Origin: Geojedonia litorea
GTDB lineage: Bacteria > Bacteroidota > Bacteroidia > Flavobacteriales > Flavobacteriaceae
NCBI RefSeq assembly: GCF_042654525.1
Contig: NZ_JBHSGP010000008.1
Coordinates: forward strand, 62,001-126,000
DNA: 64,000 bases
Direction: 5' to 3'
This document shows positions 18,298 through 27,658 of this stretch, one piece after another. The notes beneath the pieces were generated by a model. That model was not told where the DNA came from, made no database searches, and saw only the letters and a list, made by a program, of their open reading frames with translations. The position numbers were made by a program, and so were the translations under genes. How positions within the stretch are numbered: the stretch's first letter is position 1; the number at the start of each line of letters is the position of its first letter.

Positions 18298-19203
18298 ATG
18301 AAAGCATTGGTGATTTCAGGCGGTGGTAGTAAAGGCGCTTTTGCCGGTGGTGTGGCTCAATATTTAATTGAGCACAAGAAAATCGATTATGATATTTTTA
18401 TTGGCACTTCAACAGGAAGCCTTTTAGTGTCGCATTTAGCGTTGAAGAAGGTTGAAGAAATAAAGCAAATCTATACCAACGTCACTCAAGATGATATTTT
18501 TAGCAGTTGTCCATTTTTAATTAAAAAGAAACACGGCATTGAGACTATTAAGATTCATCATGTCAATGTATTGAGAAATCTGCTAAAAGGAAGTAAAACC
18601 TTTGGTGAAAGCTATAATTTAAAACAGCTTATTAAAAATAAAATAAGCATAGAAGATTTTAATACCTTAAGGCAAAGCCGTTTAGATGTTGTGGTTACGG
18701 TTTCAAACTTGTCTTTAAATCAAGTTGAATATAAATCAATTGCCGATTTTGATTATGAAGAGTTTTGTGAATGGGTTTGGATTTCGTGTAATTATACGCC
18801 TTTTATGACATTAACCAAAAAAAATGGCTGTGAGTATGCTGATGGAGGATTAGGGTCAATGGTACCTATTGAAGAAGCTATAAAGCGAGGTGCGAAGGTG
18901 GTGGATGCTATTATTTTGCAAACCGAAGTTTCGCAATTAAATAGAATGCCTTCATTAAATGCGTTTTCATTGTTAACAAATATGTTCGCATTTATGTTGG
19001 ACCGAATAGAAAGTCAAAACATTAGAATTGGTAAGTTTGTAGCGTCAAATTCTAATGCAATCATCAACTTTTACTATACTCCAACAGTTTTGACTACAAA
19101 TTCTTTAATTTTTCAAAAAGATAAAATGACACAATGGTGGCAACGCGGTTTTGAGTTTGCAAAACACAAAAACGAAGGCGTAAGCCCACTAGAAAGCGAA
19201 TGA
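18298..19203 (+). CDS. Patatin-like phospholipase, first of tandem pair
   Basis: Lipid acyl hydrolase of the patatin family, 301 aa. The oxyanion-hole loop GGGSKG is at residues 8-13, the nucleophile elbow GTSTG has S38, and the catalytic aspartate D182 sits in YADGGLG, so the Ser-Asp dyad is complete. There is no signal peptide, so it is cytosolic or loosely membrane-bound. I chose the ATG at 18298 because the family motif starts immediately after it. Its stop overlaps the start of a close paralogue by 4 nt, so the two are translationally coupled. It is divergent from recG. Confidence 0.9.
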   Translation: MKALVISGGGSKGAFAGGVAQYLIEHKKIDYDIFIGTSTGSLLVSHLALKKVEEIKQIYTNVTQDDIFSSCPFLIKKKHGIETIKIHHVNVLRNLLKGSKTFGESYNLKQLIKNKISIEDFNTLRQSRLDVVVTVSNLSLNQVEYKSIADFDYEEFCEWVWISCNYTPFMTLTKKNGCEYADGGLGSMVPIEEAIKRGAKVVDAIILQTEVSQLNRMPSLNAFSLLTNMFAFMLDRIESQNIRIGKFVASNSNAIINFYYTPTVLTTNSLIFQKDKMTQWWQRGFEFAKHKNEGVSPLESE

Positions 19204-20111
19204 GAGCACTTGTAATTTCAGGAGGAGGAAGTAAAGGTGCATTCGCAGGAGGTGTTGCTCAGTATTTAATACAAGATCTTGGAAGAGAATATGATATGAT
19301 GCTAGGAACCTCTACAGGAAGTTTGTTGGTGCCACATTTATCGCTAAACAAGATTGATAAAATTTACAACATCTTCACCAATGTGCAACAGCATGATATT
19401 TTTAGCGTGAGTCCTTTTGTGCAACGCAAAAAAGGCGATAGAGAATTTGTATCCATCGACTTTGTGAACTCGCTTTGGCAATTTATTAAAATGAAACGCA
19501 CTTTTGGCGAAAGCAAAGCTTTAAAACGAAATATAAAACGAAATTTTTCAAAAGATGAATACGATAAAATAAGGGCTACTAAAGCTGATGTGGTGGTGAC
19601 GGTGTCCAATCTTTCCAAAAACTCGGTAGAGTACAAATCTATACATGATTTTAGCTATGAGGAGTTTTGTAATTGGATTTGGATTTCGTGTAATTACATT
19701 CCGTTTATGTCTTTAGCAAAGGTGGATGGTTATGAATATGCCGATGGTGGATTGGGATGCGTAGTTCCAATTCGTGAAGCCATTAATCGAGGTGCTACTG
19801 AAATTGATGCTATAGTTCTTGAAGCCGAGCATATGGAACGAACCAAGGTTTTGGGAAAGAATCCATTTTCGTTAATGATCAATCTTTTCGGTCATTTGCT
19901 CAATCAGGTTGAAAAACATGATATAGTTATTGGGAAATTGGCCGCAAAATCTAAAAACGCCCAGCTTAATTTGTATTATACACCCACAAGTCTTACCGAA
20001 AATTCTTTGATTTTTAGCAAACGCCTAATGGAAGCTTGGTGGCAACAAGGCTACGATTATGCTAAAGCAAGGCACAGTTCTAATGAGTCTAATGAGTTGC
20101 GAAAAGTTTAA
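19200..20111 (+). CDS. Patatin-like phospholipase, second of tandem pair
   Basis: Second patatin of the pair, 303 aa, aligned with the first without gaps up to the dyad: GGGSKG 8-13, GTSTG with S38, and D182 in YADGGLG. It shares long identical stretches such as VVVTVSNLS and the WISCNY segment. The start ATG lies inside the stop codon of the first gene (ATGA overlap). The pair clearly arose by tandem duplication, and both copies keep their active sites, which suggests different substrates or a heteromer. It abuts the convergent unknown gene at 20112 with no gap. Confidence 0.9.
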   Translation: MRALVISGGGSKGAFAGGVAQYLIQDLGREYDMMLGTSTGSLLVPHLSLNKIDKIYNIFTNVQQHDIFSVSPFVQRKKGDREFVSIDFVNSLWQFIKMKRTFGESKALKRNIKRNFSKDEYDKIRATKADVVVTVSNLSKNSVEYKSIHDFSYEEFCNWIWISCNYIPFMSLAKVDGYEYADGGLGCVVPIREAINRGATEIDAIVLEAEHMERTKVLGKNPFSLMINLFGHLLNQVEKHDIVIGKLAAKSKNAQLNLYYTPTSLTENSLIFSKRLMEAWWQQGYDYAKARHSSNESNELRKV

Positions 20112-20633
20112 TTACCACATTTCGCTTACTTCCTGTTTAATAAATGATAGTGCAGCATCACTTGGTGCTCTGCGCTCCATCATTTCCATCAAAACAATTT
20201 CCCTTAACTTATTTGCGGTATCAGTTTTTTCAAGCAAACTGGCTTTTCTTAGCAATTGAATTGTAGCGTTTTTTGCAGCGGTTATAATATTCCAGCATTC
20301 ATCAGTCATGTAGATTTGCTGTGATAAATTGTGTTCATATTCTTGTTCAATTGTTGCTATAAGTAAAGATTCATAATCTTCTTTATTTGAAGTATTTGGA
20401 ACAACACGAACAAGCAATTTGGATGGTGTTATTCGCTCCAAAAACAAAGCCATACGTTCATAGGCTTGAAGTCGTAAAGGCATGGCCGTTACCTGCATAT
20501 CTTTATGTAGTAAAAAGCGTCTGCGTCCATCTTCATTTTTGGTGTGTTCTTTAAAAAAATAATAAGCTATTATACCTGTAATTAAGGCAGGGATGGCAAA
20601 TAAAAATAGGTCAACAATTTTCTCTGGATCCAT
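20112..20633 (-). CDS. Conserved membrane-anchored protein (DUF7935-like)
   Basis: Protein of 173 aa with one N-terminal membrane helix (LFLFAIPALITGIIAYYFF), then a cytosolic helical part that contains LRLQAYERMALFLERI, EDYESLLIATIEQEYEHNLSQQIYM and a C-terminal REIVLMEMMERRAPSDAALSFIKQEV stretch. I recognise it as a family widespread in flavobacteria with no assigned role. It is 11 nt downstream of the M20 amidohydrolase start-side neighbour's stop, on the same strand, so they may share a transcript. Confidence 0.65.
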   Translation of the reverse strand: MDPEKIVDLFLFAIPALITGIIAYYFFKEHTKNEDGRRRFLLHKDMQVTAMPLRLQAYERMALFLERITPSKLLVRVVPNTSNKEDYESLLIATIEQEYEHNLSQQIYMTDECWNIITAAKNATIQLLRKASLLEKTDTANKLREIVLMEMMERRAPSDAALSFIKQEVSEMW

Positions 20634-20644
20634 AATTTACAATT

Positions 20645-21916
20645 TTAGTTTTGACGCAAATAATCAAATGTCATTTGTGTAAGGGTTTTAACGCCTAATA
20701 GCAATCCACTTTCATCAATCTTAAAATCTGGTGTGTGATGTGGAAAAGCTTCTGTATTACCTGGTGTCATTCCTCCTAAAAAGAAATAAAACCCTGGCAC
20801 AATTTCCTGGAAATAAGAAAAATCTTCACCGCCAGTGGTGGCTTTCATGATTTTGACATTCTCATCACCAGCAACCGATTTTAAAGTTGGAATCATTTGC
20901 TCTACCAATTGGGCATCATTATAAGTGATTGAGGTGTTATTTTGAAAAGAAATGCTTGCTTCACCACCATAAGCTTTGGCTAGTGTTTCGGTCATTTCGG
21001 TCATTCTACGAATGATCATGGCTTTCATATCTGGATCTAAAGTTCGCACTGTACCAATCAATTCAGCAGTTTCGGGTATGATATTAAATCGAGTGCCAGC
21101 TGTTATTTTACCAACCGTAATTACTGCGGGTTCAACTAATAAATTAGCCTCTCTACTAATAATAGTTTGAAGTCCATCAATAATTTTAGCAGATATTAAT
21201 ATGGGGTCTACACCAGACCAAGGTTGTGATCCATGACTTTGTTTTCCATTTACCGTAATCACAAAACGCTCTACAGCGGCCATAATACCACCAATTTTAT
21301 ATTTTAGTGTACCAACAGGAGTTTCGGAGTTGATATGTAAGCCAAAAATGGCATCTACTTTTGGGTTTTCTAAAACGCCCTCTTTAATCATTAATTTGGC
21401 GCCGCCTTCTTCTCCTGGTGGTGGACCTTCTTCCGCAGGTTGAAAAATGAATTTTACAGTTCCATGAATATCCTCTTTGTGTTTAGACAAGATTTCGGCT
21501 ACTCCCATTAATATGGCAGTATGCGTATCATGTCCACAGGCATGCATAACCCCTGTTTCGGTATTTAGAAATGTGGTACGCACTTCAGATTTGAAAGGTA
21601 AATCGTTGCGTTCTGTAACAGGTAGTGCATCAATATCGGCACGTAAGGCAACTACTTTCCCCGGATGGTTTCCTTTTAAAAGTGCGACAACGCCTGTTTT
21701 GGCAACTCCTGTTTGCACCTCAAATCCTAAAGATTTTAAATGGGCAGCAATTTTTTCTGCGGTTTTGAATTCTTGATTAGAGAGTTCAGGATTTTGGTGA
21801 AAATGGCGTCGCCATTCAATGACTTTTGATTCAATTGCAGCATAGTCCTGATTTAATTGTTGTTGTGCAAATGTACTGGCACAGGTTAAGGTCACAAGAA
21901 ATGATAGTATTCGCAT
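20645..21916 (-). CDS. M20-family amidohydrolase, exported
   Basis: Metal-dependent amidohydrolase of the M20D group (N-acyl-amino-acid amidohydrolase or hippurate hydrolase type), 423 aa from the ATG at 21916. A signal peptide (SFLVTLTCASTFAQ) sends it to the periplasm. Metal ligands are visible in GVMHACGHDTH and in the FQPAEEGPPPGEEGGAK segment; the dimerisation-domain motif GKQSHGSQPW is present and the C-terminal ligand lies in FPHHTPDF. It probably frees amino acids from N-acylated peptides or conjugates, but the substrate is not known. Confidence 0.88.
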   Translation of the reverse strand: MRILSFLVTLTCASTFAQQQLNQDYAAIESKVIEWRRHFHQNPELSNQEFKTAEKIAAHLKSLGFEVQTGVAKTGVVALLKGNHPGKVVALRADIDALPVTERNDLPFKSEVRTTFLNTETGVMHACGHDTHTAILMGVAEILSKHKEDIHGTVKFIFQPAEEGPPPGEEGGAKLMIKEGVLENPKVDAIFGLHINSETPVGTLKYKIGGIMAAVERFVITVNGKQSHGSQPWSGVDPILISAKIIDGLQTIISREANLLVEPAVITVGKITAGTRFNIIPETAELIGTVRTLDPDMKAMIIRRMTEMTETLAKAYGGEASISFQNNTSITYNDAQLVEQMIPTLKSVAGDENVKIMKATTGGEDFSYFQEIVPGFYFFLGGMTPGNTEAFPHHTPDFKIDESGLLLGVKTLTQMTFDYLRQN

Positions 21917-22062
21917 AGGATATATTATAAGTATTAATTTTGGATGCCTAAATATATTCAAAATTTAGGAAAGCCCTTTTTTTAAATGTGATTGTTTATA
22001 ATTATTCATAAAAGGCTTGTCCTAAATAGTCAACAATACTTATTTTCACAGTCTTAAAATTA

Positions 22063-24378
22063 TTGAAATTGGAAAAGTATTTGAGTCAGTTAAACGATGC
22101 GCAATTGGCGCCAACACTGCAAAAGGATGGTCCTATGATCGTTATTGCTGGTGCGGGGTCTGGAAAAACACGAGTACTGACCTTTAGAATTGCTTATTTG
22201 ATGAGTCAAGGTGTAGATGCTTTTAATATACTGGCACTAACTTTTACCAACAAAGCGGCTCGAGAAATGAAGTCTAGAATTGCCTCCATTGTGGGTGATA
22301 GTGAGGCTAAAAACTTATGGATGGGAACCTTTCACTCGGTTTTTGCCAAAATTTTGCGATTTGAAGCTGACCGATTAGGGTATCCTAGTAATTTCACTAT
22401 TTATGATACCCAAGATTCACAACGCCTCATTTCGGCTATAATTAAAGAGATGAAGCTAGATAAGGATATTTATAAATACAAACAAATCTATTCGCGTATT
22501 TCGTCCTATAAGAATAGTTTAATTACTGTAAAAGCCTATTTTAATAATCCAGAGCTTATTGAAGCTGATACTGCAGCAAGACGACCACAACTTGGAGAAA
22601 TTTATAAGGAATACGTGAATCGTTGTTTTAAGGCTGGAGCTATGGATTTTGATGACTTGCTATTAAAAACCAACGAGTTGCTAACCCGTTTTCCAGATGT
22701 TTTGGCAAAATATCAAGACCGGTTTCGATATATCTTGGTAGATGAGTATCAAGATACCAATCACAGCCAATATTTAATAGTCAGGGCCTTGTCTGATCGT
22801 TTTCAGAATATTTGTGTTGTAGGTGATGATGCGCAGAGTATTTATGCCTTTAGAGGTGCTAACATTAATAACATCTTAAACTTTCAGCGTGATTATGACG
22901 ATGTTAAAACTTATAGATTAGAACAAAATTATCGGTCGACTAAAAATATTGTAAACGCTGCAAATTCCATTATTGATAAAAACCAGACTAAACTTGATAA
23001 AGTCGTTTGGACTTCGAATGAAGAAGGTTCAAAAATTGTGGTCAATCGGTTAATGACCGATGGTGACGAAGGCCGTTACGTGGCAAGTTCCATCTTTGAG
23101 AATAAGATGCAAAATCAGTTGAAAAATAACGATTTTGCCGTGCTGTATCGTACCAATGCACAATCGCGTGCTATTGAAGATGCATTACGAAAGCGAAACA
23201 TTCCTTACCGTATCTATGGCGGCCTGTCATTTTATCAACGTAAGGAAATTAAAGATGTGTTGTCATACTTGCGCATGGTGATTAATCCTGCAGATGAAGA
23301 AGCCCTTAAACGCGTTATTAATTTTCCGCCTCGTGGCATTGGTCAAACTACTATTGATAAGCTTATAGTTGCTGCCAACGGGTATAACCGTTCTATTTTT
23401 GAGGTAATGAAGCATATTAACAAGACCGAGGTCAATGTGAATGCTGGCACAAAAACGAAACTTCAAGATTTTGTGACAATGATTGAAAGTTTTCAGGTCA
23501 TGAATCAAACCGCTAATGCGTTTGAACTTGCCGAGCATATTACTAAAGCTTCAGGGTTGATAAAGGAGTTTAATAAAGATGGAACTCCTGAAGGTGTTGC
23601 CAAGATGGAAAACATTGAAGAGCTTTTAAACGGTATGAAAGATTTTGTTGAAGGTCAAAAGGAATTAGCTGATACTACAGGTTCTCTAGCTGAATTTCTT
23701 GAAGATGTGGCTTTAGCAACCGATTTGGATAATGATAAAGGAGATGACGATCGTGTGGCTCTAATGACTATTCACTTGGCAAAAGGTCTTGAGTTTCCAT
23801 ATGTCTACATCGTTGGGATGGAAGAAGATTTATTTCCAAGTGCTATGAGTATGAATACGCGTAGTGAGCTTGAAGAAGAACGTCGTTTGTTCTACGTGGC
23901 ATTGACGAGAGCTGAAAAACAGGCTTACTTAACCTATGCTTTATCAAGATACCGTTGGGGAAAACTTATTGATGCTGAACCTAGTCGATTCATTGAAGAA
24001 ATAGATGATAAATACCTTGATGTAATTACTCCAGTTGACGATCGTAGGCAAAACCCAATGTTATCTGCAGATATTTTTGGGGATGTTGAACCTAGTCAAA
24101 TTCGTTTTAAACGACCTGTTCAAAAGAAAAAAGAGAAACCACCTAAATTTATTCCCCCTGCAAAATTAAAACCACTTAAAAAATCTAATGGTGACCATGT
24201 TAATTTATTTGATGGTAAATTAGCGGTTGGTAATATTGTTGAACATTTGCGTTTTGGTAAAGGAGAAGTTTTGAAGATTGAAGGCGTAGGGGCTGACGTA
24301 AAAGCCGAAATCAATTTTGAAAATGGCGGTGTAAAAAAACTGTTATTGCGTTTTGCAAAATTAGACGTAATTGGATAA
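22063..24378 (+). CDS. PcrA/UvrD-type 3'-5' DNA helicase
   Basis: Superfamily 1A helicase for excision repair and removal of recombinase filaments, 771 aa. Walker A AGAGSGKTR lies near residues 29-37, then LTFTNKAAREMK (Ia), VDEYQDTNHSQY (II), GDDAQSIYAFRGA (III), RLEQNYRST (IV), MTIHLAKGLEFPYV (V) and EEERRLFYVALTRA (VI). The C-terminal tail ends in an SH3/Tudor-like fold (VGNIVEHLRFGKGEVLKIEG) that in PcrA contacts RNA polymerase. No ATG is available before motif I except M25, so a TTG start at 22063 or 22069 is likely. The YciO gene follows after 7 nt. Confidence 0.93.
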   Translation: MKLEKYLSQLNDAQLAPTLQKDGPMIVIAGAGSGKTRVLTFRIAYLMSQGVDAFNILALTFTNKAAREMKSRIASIVGDSEAKNLWMGTFHSVFAKILRFEADRLGYPSNFTIYDTQDSQRLISAIIKEMKLDKDIYKYKQIYSRISSYKNSLITVKAYFNNPELIEADTAARRPQLGEIYKEYVNRCFKAGAMDFDDLLLKTNELLTRFPDVLAKYQDRFRYILVDEYQDTNHSQYLIVRALSDRFQNICVVGDDAQSIYAFRGANINNILNFQRDYDDVKTYRLEQNYRSTKNIVNAANSIIDKNQTKLDKVVWTSNEEGSKIVVNRLMTDGDEGRYVASSIFENKMQNQLKNNDFAVLYRTNAQSRAIEDALRKRNIPYRIYGGLSFYQRKEIKDVLSYLRMVINPADEEALKRVINFPPRGIGQTTIDKLIVAANGYNRSIFEVMKHINKTEVNVNAGTKTKLQDFVTMIESFQVMNQTANAFELAEHITKASGLIKEFNKDGTPEGVAKMENIEELLNGMKDFVEGQKELADTTGSLAEFLEDVALATDLDNDKGDDDRVALMTIHLAKGLEFPYVYIVGMEEDLFPSAMSMNTRSELEEERRLFYVALTRAEKQAYLTYALSRYRWGKLIDAEPSRFIEEIDDKYLDVITPVDDRRQNPMLSADIFGDVEPSQIRFKRPVQKKKEKPPKFIPPAKLKPLKKSNGDHVNLFDGKLAVGNIVEHLRFGKGEVLKIEGVGADVKAEINFENGGVKKLLLRFAKLDVIG

Positions 24379-24385
24379 TTAAGCT

Positions 24386-25006
24386 ATGGCCGAGTTTATT
24401 AGAATATATGAAGAAAACCCTAACTCTAAAGAGATAAGTAGGGTAGTTAAAGTTCTTAAAGAAGGCGGACTTATTATTTATCCAACAGATACCGTTTATG
24501 GATTAGGTTGTGATATTACCAATCAAAAAGCTTTAGAACGTGTGGCGAGAATTAAGAATGTAAAGCTAGAAAAGGCAAACTTTTCGTTTATATGTCATGA
24601 TTTGAGTAATTTAAGTGATTATGTAAAACAAATTGATACCTCTACCTTTAAAATCTTAAAGCGTGCACTTCCTGGGCCATACACATTTATTTTGCCTGGC
24701 GCAAAGACCTTACCATCTGCTTTTAAAAAGAAAAAAACTGTAGGTATTCGAGTCCCTAACAATAACATAGCATTAGAGATAGTACGCCAATTAGGTAATC
24801 CTATCATTTCAACATCTATTCGTGATGAAGATGAAGTATTAGAATACACCACAGATCCAGAATTGATTCTAGAAAAATGGGATAATTTAGTGGATTTGGT
24901 TATTGATGCGGGGTATGGCGATAACCAACCTTCAACGGTAATCGACTTGTCAGAAGATCAGCCTTTGATTGTAAGAGAAGGAAAGGGAAGTTTGGAAATC
25001 TTTTAA
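24386..25006 (+). CDS. yciO: YciO-type protein of the Sua5/YciO/YrdC family
   Basis: Protein of 206 aa with the YrdC fold: YPTDTVYGLGCDI near residues 33-45, the GPYTFILPGAK strand and the KKKTVGIRVPNN motif. The usual SxN signature of Sua5/YrdC near the C-terminal half is replaced by NPIISTSI, as in YciO. The DNPxQPSTVIDL-like end (GDNQPSTVIDLSEDQPLIVREG) also matches YciO. YrdC makes the threonylcarbamoyl-AMP intermediate of tRNA t6A; YciO-type proteins are less clear and are not assumed to replace it. It lies 7 nt after the helicase gene. Confidence 0.85.
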   Translation: MAEFIRIYEENPNSKEISRVVKVLKEGGLIIYPTDTVYGLGCDITNQKALERVARIKNVKLEKANFSFICHDLSNLSDYVKQIDTSTFKILKRALPGPYTFILPGAKTLPSAFKKKKTVGIRVPNNNIALEIVRQLGNPIISTSIRDEDEVLEYTTDPELILEKWDNLVDLVIDAGYGDNQPSTVIDLSEDQPLIVREGKGSLEIF

Positions 25007-25028
25007 AGATGGGGAAATCTATAAAAAT

Positions 25029-25060
25029 AAAAAAGCTCAATCTATAGATTGAGCTTTTTT
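25029..25060. terminator. Bidirectional terminator between yciO and OmpA-like gene
   Basis: A perfect 16-bp-arm palindrome centred between 25044 and 25045: AAAAAAGCTCAATCTA on one side and its exact complement on the other. It gives a GC-cored stem flanked by A-run and T-run, so it can end transcription in both directions. Another T-run follows at 25062-25068. The flanking genes converge here. Confidence 0.92.
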
Positions 25061-25080
25061 ATTTTTTTCAGCACTCTGAA

Positions 25081-25938
25081 TTAGTTTCCAGCAGAAAGAT
25101 TCTTCATTTCTTTTTCAACCATTTCATAGAATTGGTCAATTTTAGGAAGAACTACAATACGTGTACGTCTGTTTTTTGCTCTGTTTTCAGCAGTGTCATT
25201 TTCAACCAATGGCACATAATAACTACGGCCAGCAGCAATTAATTGTTGAGGATTTACTTTTAAATCTTCTAACACTCTAACTACAGAAGTTGCGCGTTTT
25301 ACACTTAAATCCCAGTTGTCTAGTAAAGGATCTTTTTTGTAAGGAACGTTGTCTGTGTGAGCTTCAACCATTGCTTCAAAGTTTGGTTTGCTGTTGATAA
25401 CTTTAGCAACTTTAGCTAAAATTTCTTTAGCTCTTGAAGTCACAGTGTAGCTCCCACTTTGAAATAATAATTTGTCTGCAATAGAAATAAATACTACACC
25501 TTTTTCTACATTAATTTCGATGTCTGGATCGTTGATACCAACTTCTCTCTTTAAACTAGTAACAATAGCTAAAGTAACACTATCCTTTTTAGTTAAAGCA
25601 TCTTGTAAACGGGTGATTTTTAAATCTTTTTCTTTTAAACTTTCTAAAGATCTTTCAAGGTTTTCAGCACCTTTTTGAGTCAAAGTGGTTAAATTTCCTT
25701 TAGTATCAATTAAGTCTTGATTAGTTTTACGCATATCTGCAAGTTGTTCTTGTAAGCCTTCAAGTCTTGCTACAGCAGCAGACTTTTCAGACAAACAGCT
25801 GTTTAACTTAACAGTTGCTGTATTCAATAGGTCTTGTGTTTCTTTTTGTTTCGCCTCAAGTTCAGCATACTGCTTTTTAGACACGCATGATGCCAATACC
25901 AACAGAGATGCAACACTCAATAACATTAGTTTTTTCAT
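25081..25938 (-). CDS. OmpA-family peptidoglycan-binding lipoprotein
   Basis: Outer-membrane or periplasmic lipoprotein of 285 aa. The signal LMLLSVASLLVLASC ends at the acylated cysteine C18. Residues 20-115 form a long coiled coil rich in E, K, Q and L. The C-terminal OmpA-like domain (about 150-270) shows VEAHTDNVPY, NWDLSVKRATSVVRVL and NRAKNRRTRIVVLP, with the aspartate and arginine that bind diaminopimelate of peptidoglycan. It resembles the Pal/YiaD-like group that tethers the outer membrane to the wall. A TAATTTTG box at 25983-25976 may be its -7 element. Confidence 0.9.
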   Translation of the reverse strand: MKKLMLLSVASLLVLASCVSKKQYAELEAKQKETQDLLNTATVKLNSCLSEKSAAVARLEGLQEQLADMRKTNQDLIDTKGNLTTLTQKGAENLERSLESLKEKDLKITRLQDALTKKDSVTLAIVTSLKREVGINDPDIEINVEKGVVFISIADKLLFQSGSYTVTSRAKEILAKVAKVINSKPNFEAMVEAHTDNVPYKKDPLLDNWDLSVKRATSVVRVLEDLKVNPQQLIAAGRSYYVPLVENDTAENRAKNRRTRIVVLPKIDQFYEMVEKEMKNLSAGN

Positions 25939-25975
25939 AATAAGTTGTGATTAAATAATTGTTAATTTAATAGAC

Positions 25976-25983
25976 CAAAATTA
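25976..25983 (-). promoter_or_regulatory. Possible -7 box of the OmpA-like gene
   Basis: Minus-strand TAATTTTG matches TAnnTTTG and sits 37 nt before the start codon. No good upstream TTTG lies 19 nt away, so only the -7 half is supported. Confidence 0.3.
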
Positions 25984-26032
25984 TTGAAAAAACAATAGCT
26001 TGATTAGGCATTAACAAAAAATTTAACACTTT

Positions 26033-27022
26033 TTATAAACAATTGAAAGTTTTGCATTGTTTAAGGTAATACGACGTTATAATTGATGACTTTTCGTAGT
26101 AATTTTCTCTTTTGTTTGCTGACTTTCTAAACTTTAACAAAGTTTTTATTTTTTTATAAAAAGCTACATGTGCTTTAAGTATGGCAAGGGTATGTTTAGG
26201 CTTTAGTTCTAATAGGAATTTTATACCTGCAATTCCGTCCAATATTAATCTTGTCACCACCATAAACAAGATATTTCCATGTGCATTTTTAACTAGAGTA
26301 TATAAACTGTTTCTGAAATTTAGGTAAGTTTTATGTGGGCTGTTAGTTTTAAGTGTAGCACCACCTACGTGATAAATGCAAGAGTCTCCAATATATTTGG
26401 TCGTATAACCTAAATTAAAGGCTCTCCAACACAAATCAATTTCTTCCATATGAGCAAAAAAGGATTCATCAAAACCATTCAATTCATCAAAAACAGATTT
26501 TCTAATAAAAAAACAAGCACCTGAAGCCCAAAAGATCGTGGCGTTTGTAGAGTACTGACCTTCATCAGGTTCAATGGTGTTAAAAATGCGTCCTCTGCAA
26601 AATGGATATCCAAATTTATCAATAAATCCGCCAGCAGCTCCTGCATATTCAAAATGAGACTTTTTCTTAAAATCTAATATTTTAGGTTGAATTATCGCAG
26701 TTTCCGGATGCGTTTTAAATTCAGTGATAATGGATTGTAGCCAGTTTTGGGTAACTTCAACATCACTATTTAATAGGCAAAAAATATCTGCATCTATTTG
26801 ATTTAAGGCATCATTATAACCTTTGGCATATCCACCATTTTGTTTATTCTGAATAACTTTTACCGTTGGAAATGTAGTTTTAATAAATGTAACAGAATCA
26901 TCGGTTGAAGCATTGTCAGCTACGTAAATGTCAGCTGGTTCAGAATAGCTAATCACCGAAGGTAAAAAAGTTTGAAGTAACTCTTTCCCGTTCCAGTTTA
27001 ATATGACAACAGCTAACTTCAC
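26033..27022 (-). CDS. Family 2 glycosyltransferase
   Basis: GT-A fold glycosyltransferase of 329 aa. The start KLAVVILNWNGKELL, the ADNASTDDSV nucleotide-binding loop (about 35-44), NGGYAKGYN and the LLNSDVEV metal-binding acidic motif (near 83-90) are clear. FDESFFAHMEEIDLCWRA is the acceptor-site motif seen in rhamnosyltransferase-like GT2 enzymes. A C-terminal hydrophobic, basic region may associate with the membrane. It probably adds a sugar to a cell-surface glycan, with substrates unknown. Its start overlaps the stop of the DUF998 gene by 4 nt. Confidence 0.88.
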   Translation of the reverse strand: MKLAVVILNWNGKELLQTFLPSVISYSEPADIYVADNASTDDSVTFIKTTFPTVKVIQNKQNGGYAKGYNDALNQIDADIFCLLNSDVEVTQNWLQSIITEFKTHPETAIIQPKILDFKKKSHFEYAGAAGGFIDKFGYPFCRGRIFNTIEPDEGQYSTNATIFWASGACFFIRKSVFDELNGFDESFFAHMEEIDLCWRAFNLGYTTKYIGDSCIYHVGGATLKTNSPHKTYLNFRNSLYTLVKNAHGNILFMVVTRLILDGIAGIKFLLELKPKHTLAILKAHVAFYKKIKTLLKFRKSANKRENYYEKSSIITSYYLKQCKTFNCL

Positions 27023-27645
27023 GAAGTTTTATAGTTTTTCAAAAAAAATGAACAATAAATAACCCAAACTAAAATACAGCCTTCAATTATGCGTTGGTAT
27101 AAGCCTATAAAATCGTCTTCATAATTATTAAAAAAAATAAAGACAAATAATAGAGCGATCCCACCAAGGGTTAAAGATATATTAGAAAATCTAGTACTAT
27201 TAGCCCAGTTTTTAGATCCCAACCCAATAAAAATCAAACAAAGAGGCACAATTAAATACGTGAGACCTCCAGAAATATTATGAATTACCTGTGACAGACT
27301 AGGATGAATAAAGGTTTTGTTACAGCCTGCATCACAAGGGAATAAACTCACAATCAGGGTGCCAAGTCCGTAAAACAATGCAAATCCTAAAAAGCCCCAA
27401 TTGGTTAGATTAGATTTTGGAAAAATTCTTAATGCTAATAATCCAAATAAAGTAAGAGCGATAGAAGATGGGATAAAACCATAAAACCTTAATTGGAAAC
27501 CATATTCGGTATCAATGGCATAACTTTCACTAATAAGATTTTCAATGTGACTGTAATCAGCTATCATAAAACCACCTATTAACGCTGTAACGATAAATAG
27601 CGATGCGCCTATAATTCCCAACCAAAATATTCTATTTGCGATCAT
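27019..27645 (-). CDS. DUF998-type integral membrane protein
   Basis: Polytopic membrane protein of 208 aa with about six hydrophobic segments (the first is FWLGIIGASLFIVTALIGGF). It has the DUF998 pattern, including the loop SLFPCDAGCNKTFIHPSLSQVIHNISGG between two helices. The role of this family is unknown. The gene is tightly linked to the downstream glycosyltransferase through an ATGA overlap, so the two proteins may work together at the membrane. Confidence 0.7.
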   Translation of the reverse strand: MIANRIFWLGIIGASLFIVTALIGGFMIADYSHIENLISESYAIDTEYGFQLRFYGFIPSSIALTLFGLLALRIFPKSNLTNWGFLGFALFYGLGTLIVSLFPCDAGCNKTFIHPSLSQVIHNISGGLTYLIVPLCLIFIGLGSKNWANSTRFSNISLTLGGIALLFVFIFFNNYEDDFIGLYQRIIEGCILVWVIYCSFFLKNYKTS

Positions 27646-27658
27646 AAATCAATACTAG

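Noticed and set aside
18298..20111. Patatin pair as CBASS-type anti-phage effectors (CapV-like)
   Set aside because: No CD-NTase, ubiquitin-like or HORMA partner is next to them; both neighbours are ordinary genes, so a defence role is not supported.
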